Assembly (NCBI GenBank): GCA_045106295.1 | Contig: JBGCEI010000207.1 | Coordinates: 1 to 14,690 of the forward strand | DNA length: 14,690 nucleotides | Origin: WTJX01 sp045106295 | GTDB lineage: Bacteria; Bacteroidota; Bacteroidia; Cytophagales; JAAEPT01 | Reading direction: 5' to 3' | In this document: piece by piece, positions 8,216-13,996 of the stretch | Layout of the letters: every line of letters starts with the position of its first letter | Numbering within the stretch: position 1 is the first letter of the stretch | The notes under the pieces: model-generated | Seen by the model: the letters and a program-made list of their open reading frames with translations, nothing else | The model's database searches: none | What the model was told of the DNA's origin: nothing | Position numbers and translations under genes: made by a program

Positions 8216-8797
8216 ATGCTAGGACTAAAATTACCAACTGACCCACGCTGGGTTAATATCGTAGAAAAAAAAATCATTGAGATTTTACAAGACCATGCGT
8301 ATTGCGAGCAGAAAGCAGCAGCCTCTTGTATTCACTTGATTGTCAGTAACCCTGAACGAATAGAATTAGTCAATACGCTTACGCCAATTGTCGCGGAGGA
8401 ATGGGGACATTTCAGAATGGTATTGGCAGAACTCAGTAAACGGGGAGCTTCTCTAGGGAGAACCCGAGTAGATGAATACGTAGCCAAGCTACTTAAATTC
8501 TGTAAAAAAGGATTTGGAGCAGAATTCCGATTGATGGATAATCTCCTGATGAGCGCACTCATAGAAGCGAGAAGTTGTGAACGTTTCCGTTTACTTTCTT
8601 TAGAAATCAACGACGAATCACTCAAGAATTTTTACCACGAACTCATGGTTTCCGAAGCAGGCCATTACCGTACCTTTCTTGATTTAGCTCACCTCTATTC
8701 TCCAGAAGAGAAAGTGAAGCAACGCTGGAAAGAGTGGCTTGCCTTTGAAGAAGAAATGCTTCCTGAATTAGAGTTGAGGGGGGATAGGGTGCATTAA
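8216..8797 (+). CDS. miaE: tRNA-(ms2io6A)-hydroxylase (MiaE family diiron enzyme)
   Basis: MiaE is a ferritin-like nonheme diiron monooxygenase that hydroxylates the isopentenyl chain of ms2i6A37 in tRNAs. This 193-residue protein keeps the expected ligand set: Glu31 in YCEQKAA, Glu62 and His65 in EEWGHF, Glu117 in IEARSCERF, and Glu147 and His150 in SEAGHYRTF, spaced as in a four-helix bundle. The ATG at 8216 is the only sensible start, since the protein begins directly with conserved helix-forming sequence. Only 25 bases separate it from the right end of the IS, so its native promoter may be displaced or lie across the element. The last 71 bases, including the stop codon, are duplicated at 9499-9569 behind the toxin-antitoxin pair. 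The family includes close homologues of untested activity, so the exact substrate is inferred. Confidence 0.88.
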   Translation: MLGLKLPTDPRWVNIVEKKIIEILQDHAYCEQKAAASCIHLIVSNPERIELVNTLTPIVAEEWGHFRMVLAELSKRGASLGRTRVDEYVAKLLKFCKKGFGAEFRLMDNLLMSALIEARSCERFRLLSLEINDESLKNFYHELMVSEAGHYRTFLDLAHLYSPEEKVKQRWKEWLAFEEEMLPELELRGDRVH

Positions 8798-8800
8798 ATT
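8730..8800 (+). repeat. Direct repeat, copy 1: 3' end of miaE
   Basis: This copy covers the last 22 codons of miaE, the stop codon and a few bases beyond. It aligns without gaps to 9499-9569 with 66 of 71 bases identical. Together the two copies bracket the higBA pair. Confidence 0.92.
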
Positions 8801-8802
8801 TA

Positions 8803-8820
8803 TATTCTGAACTTAGAATA
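8803..8820 (+). terminator. Weak A/T-rich hairpin after miaE
   Basis: TATTCT (8803-8808) pairs with AGAATA (8815-8820) across a 6-base loop, followed by GTTGTTTTTT. It could be a weak terminator for miaE, or just part of the toxin-antitoxin control region. The short A/T stem makes this uncertain. Confidence 0.3.
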
Positions 8821-8821
8821 G

Positions 8822-8852
8822 TTGTTTTTTGTTATCTTTTAAGATAACTTTA
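8822..8852 (+). promoter_or_regulatory. Probable higBA operator-promoter
   Basis: A perfect palindrome GTTATCTT-TT-AAGATAAC spans 8831-8848. It overlaps a candidate Bacteroidota promoter: TTG at 8822-8824 and TAACTTTA at 8845-8852, a 7 of 8 match to TAnnTTTG with 20 bases between. Binding here by the downstream helix-turn-helix antitoxin would block transcription, the usual autoregulation of HigBA modules. The toxin start codon GTG at 8857 lies only 4 bases past the -7 box, so the mRNA may be leaderless. Confidence 0.6.
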
Positions 8853-8856
8853 GTGT

Positions 8857-9192
8857 GTGGTAAGAGAAATTACGTTTTATGATTCACACTTTGTATCGTT
8901 TTATTCAGAACAGAATGAAAAAGTAAGAAATAAAATTCAATATGTACTTGAACTAATTAAGCAAGTAGATAGAATTCCAGAGAAATTTCTCAAACACTTA
9001 ACGGGTACAGAAGGTTTGTACGAAATAAGAGTTGAGTATCAATCAAACATTTATAGAATATTCTGTTGCTTTGATGAAGGAAAACTGGTGGTGCTTTTTA
9101 ATGGGTTTCAAAAGAAGACACAGAAAACACCAAAAAAAGAAATTGATAAAGCAATTTCGTTAATGAAAGAGTATTTTAATTCAAAAAAATAA
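8857..9192 (+). CDS. higB: HigB-like toxin (RelE superfamily, phage Gp49-like)
   Basis: This 111-residue protein matches the Gp49-like HigB branch of the RelE/ParE superfamily. Members are mRNA interferases that cleave translated mRNA on the ribosome. The diagnostic part is the C-terminal half: GLYEIRVEYQSNIYRIFCCF (53-72), then LVVLFNGFQKKTQKTPKKEI (78-97), the family's basic signature segment. It begins with GTG. An in-frame TAG lies two codons upstream and no ATG occurs nearby, so 8857 is the best start. It precedes the antitoxin by 4 bp in the toxin-first order typical of higBA, and was probably acquired with it. Activity is inferred from family membership; the exact cleavage preference is unknown. 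Confidence 0.88.
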   Translation: MVREITFYDSHFVSFYSEQNEKVRNKIQYVLELIKQVDRIPEKFLKHLTGTEGLYEIRVEYQSNIYRIFCCFDEGKLVVLFNGFQKKTQKTPKKEIDKAISLMKEYFNSKK

Positions 9193-9196
9193 GGGT

Positions 9197-9496
9197 ATGG
9201 GGAAATATAAAGGAGTGAAGAATTTCGATGACTTAATTGAGCTAGAACACGGAAAGATAGGGAGTGAAACACGAAATGTCTACGAAGAAAATGCTCAACT
9301 ATTTATTATTAGTGAGATGTTAAAAGAGGCACGGAAGGATGCTAATTTGACCCAAGAACAATTGGCTAATAAAGCAGGGACAAAAAAAAGTTACATTTCA
9401 AAACTCGAAAATTGCAAAGCGAACATTCAGTTGTCTACCTTAATCAGGATTTTTGAACAAGGTCTTAATAGAAGAATTGGATTAACCTTTCTTTAG
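9197..9496 (+). CDS. higA: HigA-like antitoxin, XRE-family helix-turn-helix protein
   Basis: This 99-residue protein carries an XRE/Cro-type helix-turn-helix in its C-terminal half: LTQEQLANKAGTKKSYISKL (51-70), preceded by MLKEARKDAN (41-50). The N-terminal 40 residues probably wrap the toxin, although in many HigA proteins the domain order differs. It neutralises HigB and, with it, should bind the palindrome at 8831-8848 to repress the operon. The gene follows higB by 4 bp with an ATG at 9197. The duplicated miaE end starts two bases after its stop codon, so the cassette boundary is very tight. Confidence 0.9.
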   Translation: MGKYKGVKNFDDLIELEHGKIGSETRNVYEENAQLFIISEMLKEARKDANLTQEQLANKAGTKKSYISKLENCKANIQLSTLIRIFEQGLNRRIGLTFL

Positions 9497-9498
9497 GT

Positions 9499-9569
9499 AA
9501 GAATGGCTTGTCTTCGAAGAAAAAATGCTTCCTGAATTAGAGTTGAGAGGGGATAGGGTGCATTAAATT
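9499..9569 (+). pseudogene. Direct repeat, copy 2: orphan 3' end of miaE
   Basis: Sixty-six of 71 bases match 8730-8800. Read in the miaE frame it gives EWLVFEEKMLPELELRGDRV plus His and a stop at 9564-9566, with a stop just upstream, so it is a tail fragment without a gene body. Against miaE, three of the five differences are silent and two change residues (Ala to Val, Glu to Lys). That pattern suggests it came from a related, once functional miaE rather than drifting as free DNA. Its end touches the stop codon of the convergent TPM gene (9568-9570). Confidence 0.9.
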
Positions 9570-10116
9570 ATTTTTTCTGTGACTCCCACTCTTTCCCTAC
9601 AAGTTCAGGGTTTGAATAAATTAACTGAATGATTTCTTCAGACCCTTTATTTAAACCTTCGAAGAAATTACCTTTTTTAAATTCAGGAGTTATTTGTTGA
9701 TTAATTATTCTCCATGCAATTTCATCTTTTATTATTAACTCTAATCCGTATCCTACTTCAATTCTAACCTTTCTATCTTTTACTGAGACTAAAATTAGAA
9801 TACCGTCATTATGACTAGCCCTGCCAATTTTTTTGTCAGCAACTTTTAAAGAATAGCTTTCAATCGTTTCTCCATAGAGTGAATCAATAGTAAGAATAAC
9901 AAGTTGAGAACCTATCGAGTCTTCTAATGATTTTAATAATTCATTTAGCGTACTTTCTTCTGGCTCAGTTAAAATGTTTCCGTAATCATTGACTCTACCT
10001 TTGATTAGTTCTGTTTTTACATTAGCAAAAGAGTAATCTGTTGTATTAGATTGCTTAGAGTTACAACCAAAAGTGATTAATAAAAGTAGAAAGAATATGT
10101 TTTGAATTTTTCTCAT
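9568..10116 (-). CDS. TPM-domain lipoprotein
   Basis: This 182-residue protein has a lipoprotein signal peptide: a hydrophobic stretch (8-15), then ITFGC with Cys18 as the lipidation site. The TPM domain (TPM_phosphatase/YgcG-like) covers about 41-165, with GRVNDYGNIL (40-49), DGILILVS (104-111), RKVRIEVGYGLE (115-126) and TPEFKKGNFFEGL (143-155). TPM domains occur in photosystem II repair protein TLP18.3 and in many bacterial envelope proteins. An acid phosphatase activity is reported for some, but the role in Bacteroidota is unclear. Unlike many relatives it has no C-terminal membrane helix or Gly-rich tail, so the lipid should be its only anchor. It starts 6 bp behind the ruvB stop and is probably co-transcribed with it. 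Its end now abuts the inserted cassette. Confidence 0.8.
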   Translation of the reverse strand: MRKIQNIFFLLLLITFGCNSKQSNTTDYSFANVKTELIKGRVNDYGNILTEPEESTLNELLKSLEDSIGSQLVILTIDSLYGETIESYSLKVADKKIGRASHNDGILILVSVKDRKVRIEVGYGLELIIKDEIAWRIINQQITPEFKKGNFFEGLNKGSEEIIQLIYSNPELVGKEWESQKK

Positions 10117-10122
10117 TACTCT

Positions 10123-11151
10123 CTAATCAAACAAAGTTCCTCTACTTGCTGGAGGAGCTATTTTGAGATGTTGGTAAGCTAGTTCTGTAGCTTCTCTACC
10201 TCGGGCAGTCCGCTTAATGAATCCTTCTTTAATTAGGAATGGTTCGTAGACTTCCTCTATCGTTTCAGCTTCTTCTCCGCAGGCGGTAGCAATGGTACTT
10301 AGTCCTACTGGTCCTCCTTTAAATTTCTCTATGATGGTTTGTAAGATACGGTTGTCCATATCATCTAAGCCATTTTGATCTACATCTAATGCTTCTAGTG
10401 CCATTTTAGCAATAGCTAAAGTAATACGTCCATCTCCTTTTACCTGAGCAAAGTCACGAGTTCTACGTAATAGATTGTTGGCAATACGAGGTGTTCCTCT
10501 GCTCCTTCCTGCTATTTCACCAGCTGCATCCGCATCGATAGGTGATTCTAATAAATTAGCGGAGCGAGTAATGATTTTAGATAGTAATGTAGAGTCGTAA
10601 TATTCTAAACGTGCATTTATTCCAAAACGTGCACGAAGTGGTGCTGTTAGTAAGCCAGAACGAGTTGTAGCTCCAATCAGAGTGAAAGGATTCAGCGAAA
10701 GCTGTATGCTTCTGGCACTTGGTCCAGAATCTAGCATAATGTCTATTTTGTAATCCTCCATCGCAGCGTAGAGGTATTCTTCTACGACAGGATTTAGGCG
10801 GTGAATTTCATCAATAAATAAAACGTCAAAATCTTCTAAGTTGGTTAGTAGTCCAGCCAAGTCACTTGGTTTGTCTAGTACAGGTCCAGAAGTGATTTTG
10901 ATTCCTGTTTCTAGTTCGTTGGCGATGATATTGGAAAGTGTTGTTTTTCCTAGTCCTGGAGGTCCATGAAGCAATACGTGGTCCAAAGGCTCTTTACGTT
11001 GCTTGGCAGCGTGTACAAATATTTTGATGTTGTCGACTACTTTGTCTTGCCCAGAAAAATCATCAAAACTGAGTGGGCGCAGGGCTTTCTCGTATTCTTT
11101 TTCTTCGGGTGTGTAAGACTCATCGTCTCCAGTAAGGTAGTCTTCTCGCAT
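10123..11151 (-). CDS. ruvB: Holliday junction branch migration ATPase RuvB
   Basis: RuvB is the hexameric AAA+ motor that, with RuvA, drives branch migration of Holliday junctions. The 342-residue length is normal. The N-terminal RPLSFDDFSGQ segment (25-35) is followed by Walker A GPPGLGKT (63-70), Walker B LFIDEIHRLN (111-120) and the sensor/arginine-finger block ATTRSGLLTAPLRARFG (161-177). Sensor 2 is in GRSRGTPRIANNLLRR, and the C-terminal winged helix ends in FIKRTARGREATE. RuvA and RuvC are not adjacent, as is usual outside the gamma-proteobacterial ruvAB operon. It is divergent from apbE and leads the TPM gene by 6 bp. With recG on the far side of the accessory region, two branch-migration enzymes lie within 4 kb. 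Confidence 0.97.
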   Translation of the reverse strand: MREDYLTGDDESYTPEEKEYEKALRPLSFDDFSGQDKVVDNIKIFVHAAKQRKEPLDHVLLHGPPGLGKTTLSNIIANELETGIKITSGPVLDKPSDLAGLLTNLEDFDVLFIDEIHRLNPVVEEYLYAAMEDYKIDIMLDSGPSARSIQLSLNPFTLIGATTRSGLLTAPLRARFGINARLEYYDSTLLSKIITRSANLLESPIDADAAGEIAGRSRGTPRIANNLLRRTRDFAQVKGDGRITLAIAKMALEALDVDQNGLDDMDNRILQTIIEKFKGGPVGLSTIATACGEEAETIEEVYEPFLIKEGFIKRTARGREATELAYQHLKIAPPASRGTLFD

Positions 11152-11264
11152 AGCAACGAATTATTCCACTAAAATACATACTTTTGTTGAAAAGTACTGA
11201 GCAATTAAGCATTTGCTGATAAGAAATTAGGTGTAGACGACAATTGCTTACAAAATGAATAGAC
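11152..11264. promoter_or_regulatory. Divergent ruvB/apbE promoter region
   Basis: This 113-bp spacer must hold both start signals. On the + strand TACTTTTG (11179-11186) fully matches the TAnnTTTG -7 box but lacks a clear TTG box upstream. On the - strand TATTTTAG (11169-11176) is a weaker match for ruvB. A short hairpin, TACTTTT-gttg-AAAAGTA, overlaps the + strand box. None of these is decisive. Confidence 0.3.
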
Positions 11265-12269
11265 ATGAATAGATGGATTACTCTTTTTTCGCTGATAATA
11301 GGACTGGTTTCTTGTGAACCAAAGAAAGAACAGCCCTATATCCAGTTTTATGGATCCACGATGGGAACAAGCTATTCTGTGAAATATGCTGATGATCAGC
11401 AACGAGACTTTCAAAAAGAGGTGGATTCTTTATTGGAAGTGTACAATCGATCGGTGTCTACTTATATTCCTGATGCTGAAATAAGTTCTTTTAATCAGTC
11501 AAATAATTTAGAAGACCCGTCAGATTATTTTTTAACGGTATTAAACGAATCTTTTCGAATACACCAATTAACGGGTGGAGCATTTGATCCAACAGTGATG
11601 CCATTGGTAAATGCATGGGGTTTCGGATACAGCAAGCCTAGTACTATTCCAACAGAGCAGGCAGTCGCATCATTACTAGAAATAGTAGGAATGGATAAAA
11701 TCAAATTGGCTCAGTCTGTTGTTGAAAAAGAAAACCCTAGAACGCAATTAGACTTTAGTGCCATTGCAAAAGGCTACGGATCGGATTTGGTGGCTGATTT
11801 CTTAGTATCAAAAGGGATTACATCACTGATGGTTGAAATAGGTGGTGAGGTAGTTTGTAGAGGAGAAAAAACGAATGGGAAACGTTGGACGATTGGTATT
11901 GAAGACCCAACTAAAACAAGGCGTAGTTTACACCAGGCGTTGTCATTAAAAGACCAAGCAATGGCTACTTCGGGTAATTATCGAAACTTTAAATTAATAG
12001 ATGGGAAAAAATATGCACATACTATCTCTCCCAAGACAGGATTTCCGGTAGATCATCACTTACTTAGCGCAAGCATAGTGTCAAACAGTTGTATGACGGC
12101 AGATGCACTGGCTACGGCATGTATGGTGAAAGGAGTAGAAGGAGCTATGAAGTTAGTAGAGTCTATAGATGGAACAGAAGGGTATTTCATTTATGAAGAT
12201 GAAAGAGGAGCGATGCAAGCTGTGTCAACGGAAGGGGTTAAGGAATTATTAGTAAAAAATAAAAAGTAA
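11265..12269 (+). CDS. apbE: FAD:protein FMN transferase (ApbE), lipoprotein
   Basis: ApbE transfers FMN from FAD onto Thr/Ser of periplasmic flavoproteins such as NqrB/NqrC and RnfG, using Mg2+. This 334-residue protein starts with a lipoprotein signal ending in GLVSC (Cys17), so it should sit on a membrane facing the periplasm. Family blocks in order are STMGTSYSVKY (31-41), GGAFDPTVMPLVNAWGFG (104-121), DFSAIAKGYGSD (163-174), EIGGEVVCRG (191-200), ATSGNYRNF (234-242), AHTISPKTGFP (251-261) and MTADALATACMV (277-288). That set includes the Asp/Thr cluster expected to bind metal. No Nqr or Rnf gene is in the window, so its client lies elsewhere. It is followed after 5 bp by a methyltransferase gene and probably shares its mRNA. 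Confidence 0.95.
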   Translation: MNRWITLFSLIIGLVSCEPKKEQPYIQFYGSTMGTSYSVKYADDQQRDFQKEVDSLLEVYNRSVSTYIPDAEISSFNQSNNLEDPSDYFLTVLNESFRIHQLTGGAFDPTVMPLVNAWGFGYSKPSTIPTEQAVASLLEIVGMDKIKLAQSVVEKENPRTQLDFSAIAKGYGSDLVADFLVSKGITSLMVEIGGEVVCRGEKTNGKRWTIGIEDPTKTRRSLHQALSLKDQAMATSGNYRNFKLIDGKKYAHTISPKTGFPVDHHLLSASIVSNSCMTADALATACMVKGVEGAMKLVESIDGTEGYFIYEDERGAMQAVSTEGVKELLVKNKK

Positions 12270-12274
12270 GTTAG

Positions 12275-12997
12275 ATGGCAGAATGGTTTACTGATTGGTT
12301 TGATTCACCGTATTATCATACACTTTATAAAAATAGAGATGATAATGAGGCGCAGCGCTTTATTGATCAATTGATCAATTATTTACAGTTTACAAAAGAA
12401 GATAAACTGTTAGATTTAGCATGTGGAAAAGGGAGGCATTCTATCTACTTGAATAAAAAAGGATTTGATGTAGTAGGAGCAGATTTAGCACCTCAAAGTA
12501 TTGCTGCTGCGAATGAATTTTCGAATGAACGCTTAAAATTTGTAGTTCATGATATGAGGGAAGTATTAGCAAAAGAAAGCTTTGATTATGTATTGAACTT
12601 ATTTACCAGTTTCGGGTATTTCGATGATGAAAAAGAAAATTACCAAACCATAGAAGCCATTAAAGAGACCTTACTTCCAAACGGTCGATTGGTGATTGAT
12701 TTCATGAATACCGATAAGGTAGTAGCGAACCTTGTTTCAAAAGAAGAAAAAACGGTCGATGGAGTTACCTTCCATATCACAAGAGAAGTAATAAAAGGCT
12801 TTATTACAAAAAATATTCGTTTTACAGATAAAGGGAAGTCATATCATTTTACTGAACGAGTAAAAGTGATTCCATTAGAAGATTTTGAATCGTATTTAAA
12901 AGGCTGGAAAATAGAAAAGACGTTTGGTAATTATCAATTAGAGGAGTACGATAAGACTACCTCTGACCGATTGATTATTGTTGCGAGAAAAAAATAA
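12275..12997 (+). CDS. Class I SAM-dependent methyltransferase
   Basis: This 240-residue cytosolic protein has a standard Rossmann methyltransferase fold. Motif I is LLDLACGKGRHS (45-56), the acidic end of strand 2 is Asp70 in VVGADLAP, and motif IV is near FDYVLNLFTSFGYF (103-116). The N-terminus WFDSPYYHTLYKNRD (8-22) is typical of a widespread uncharacterised methyltransferase group of this size. The substrate cannot be told. No rRNA- or tRNA-methylase signature such as NPPY stands out. It follows apbE by 5 bp, so the two are likely co-transcribed. The stop codon is followed at once by a dispersed repeat. Confidence 0.85.
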   Translation: MAEWFTDWFDSPYYHTLYKNRDDNEAQRFIDQLINYLQFTKEDKLLDLACGKGRHSIYLNKKGFDVVGADLAPQSIAAANEFSNERLKFVVHDMREVLAKESFDYVLNLFTSFGYFDDEKENYQTIEAIKETLLPNGRLVIDFMNTDKVVANLVSKEEKTVDGVTFHITREVIKGFITKNIRFTDKGKSYHFTERVKVIPLEDFESYLKGWKIEKTFGNYQLEEYDKTTSDRLIIVARKK

Positions 12998-13052
12998 GAC
13001 TTTAAGAAACTAGACACCGTGCCTGCGGCAGGCAGGTTAGATGTTAGAATTT
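12998..13052 (+). repeat. Dispersed repeat, copy A, behind the methyltransferase gene
   Basis: It begins at the base after the methyltransferase stop codon. The core GACACCGTGCCTGCGGCAG is identical to copy B (13929-13984, inverted), and the outer parts are similar: GACTTT at the start, AGGTTAG and GTTAGA near the end. In this copy TGCCTGC-G-GCAGGCA forms a perfect 7-bp hairpin stem. The 90 bases that follow, up to the ZIP gene, are simple, repetitive AT-rich sequence with further TCTAA-like motifs and no gene. Confidence 0.8.
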
Positions 13053-13140
13053 GACATAGTATTTTTTTGGAGGTTTGAGGTTGAAGTTTGTAATTCAGTT
13101 TTATGTCTAATATCTAAGGTCTCAAAATCTAATTAAAAAG

Positions 13141-13857
13141 ATGGAAATAGCTTTATTATTATTGAGTGTATTGATTGGAGGAATGATCCCTTTTGTTTAC
13201 AAAGCAAAAGAGATTAATTATCGGTATTTGCTGACCTTTTCAGGAGCATATTTATTGTGTATTACGGTAGTACACATGTTGCCAGAGCTTTTTTATGAAG
13301 CAGATTCTTCCCTAATCGTAATTAGTTCTTTTCTTTTAGGTGGTTTTTTCTTGCAAAAAGTATTGGAGCTTTTTTCCGGTGGAGTAGAACACGGCCATGT
13401 GCATGTGCACAGTTCGTTTAGCCCAATAGTACTGGTTTTATCTCTCTGTCTACATGCTTTTTTAGAAGGAACGGCTCTTTCTTCAGTTGGTCATCATCAT
13501 AACCATGATCATCATGGAGGACATTTGTTATACGGTATTATACTGCATAAGATACCTGCTGCTTTTGCCTTGTCTAGTCTATTAATGGCACAAGGAATAA
13601 AAAAGCGTAAGCATATTACTTACCTTATTATATTCGCTTTAGCTTCTCCTTTAGGTTTATTTTCCATCAATTTATTGAGTGATGTACTTCATGGATCTAT
13701 TACAGAATATTTGTTTGCTATAGTAACGGGAAATTTACTTCATATAGCGACTACTATATTTTTTGAATCCTCTCCAGAACATCGCTTAGATAAAAAGAAG
13801 TGGTTTTTTCTTCTATTGGGAGTTGGGTTGGCTTTAGTGGCTGAGTTTTTTGGATAG
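13141..13857 (+). CDS. ZIP-family divalent metal transporter
   Basis: This 238-residue inner-membrane protein belongs to the ZIP (Zrt/Irt-like) family, which imports Zn2+ and sometimes Fe2+ or Mn2+ into the cytoplasm. About eight hydrophobic segments can be drawn (near 1-20, 28-47, 58-77, 94-115, 128-150, 158-180, 186-207, 220-237). The binuclear metal site is visible: His105 and Glu109 in LHAFLEGTA (segment 4) and His136 in LHKIPAAFALSS (segment 5). Two histidine-rich stretches are present, HGHVHVH (84-90) between segments 3 and 4 and HHHNHDHHGGH (118-128) between segments 4 and 5, probably metal-sensing or delivery loops. It stands alone, flanked by inverted copies of a dispersed repeat. 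No Zur box could be recognised upstream. Confidence 0.9.
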   Translation: MEIALLLLSVLIGGMIPFVYKAKEINYRYLLTFSGAYLLCITVVHMLPELFYEADSSLIVISSFLLGGFFLQKVLELFSGGVEHGHVHVHSSFSPIVLVLSLCLHAFLEGTALSSVGHHHNHDHHGGHLLYGIILHKIPAAFALSSLLMAQGIKKRKHITYLIIFALASPLGLFSINLLSDVLHGSITEYLFAIVTGNLLHIATTIFFESSPEHRLDKKKWFFLLLGVGLALVAEFFG

Positions 13858-13885
13858 AGAAAAGAATTAAACGAATTAAGAAATG

Positions 13886-13906
13886 AACTCTAAATTTTGA
13901 AGAGTT
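13886..13906. terminator. Weak hairpin after the ZIP gene
   Basis: AACTCT (13886-13891) pairs with AGAGTT (13901-13906) over a 9-base loop, 29 bases after the ZIP stop. No T-run follows on either side, so a terminator role is doubtful. Confidence 0.2.
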
Positions 13907-13928
13907 AAGAATGAAAATGACATTGTCT

Positions 13929-13984
13929 AAAATCTAACGCCTAACCTATCTGCCGCAGGCACGGTGTCTTATAGTCTCAAAGTC
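13929..13984 (-). repeat. Dispersed repeat, copy B, behind tsaD
   Basis: This is an inverted copy of 12998-13052. On the - strand it begins 12 bases after the tsaD stop codon, so each copy has the same orientation relative to the gene it follows. The 19-base core GACACCGTGCCTGCGGCAG is perfect. In the hairpin half the bases GC of copy A are AT here, which shortens the stem. Confidence 0.8.
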
Positions 13985-13996
13985 TTACAATCTAAA

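Noticed and set aside
8798..9498. A full integrative element or phage remnant around higBA
   Set aside because: The ~700 bp hold only the two toxin-antitoxin genes. There is no integrase, recombinase or phage gene, so only a small cassette can be claimed.
11265..12269. apbE as part of an Nqr or Rnf operon
   Set aside because: No subunit gene of either complex is present in the window; its neighbours are ruvB and a methyltransferase.
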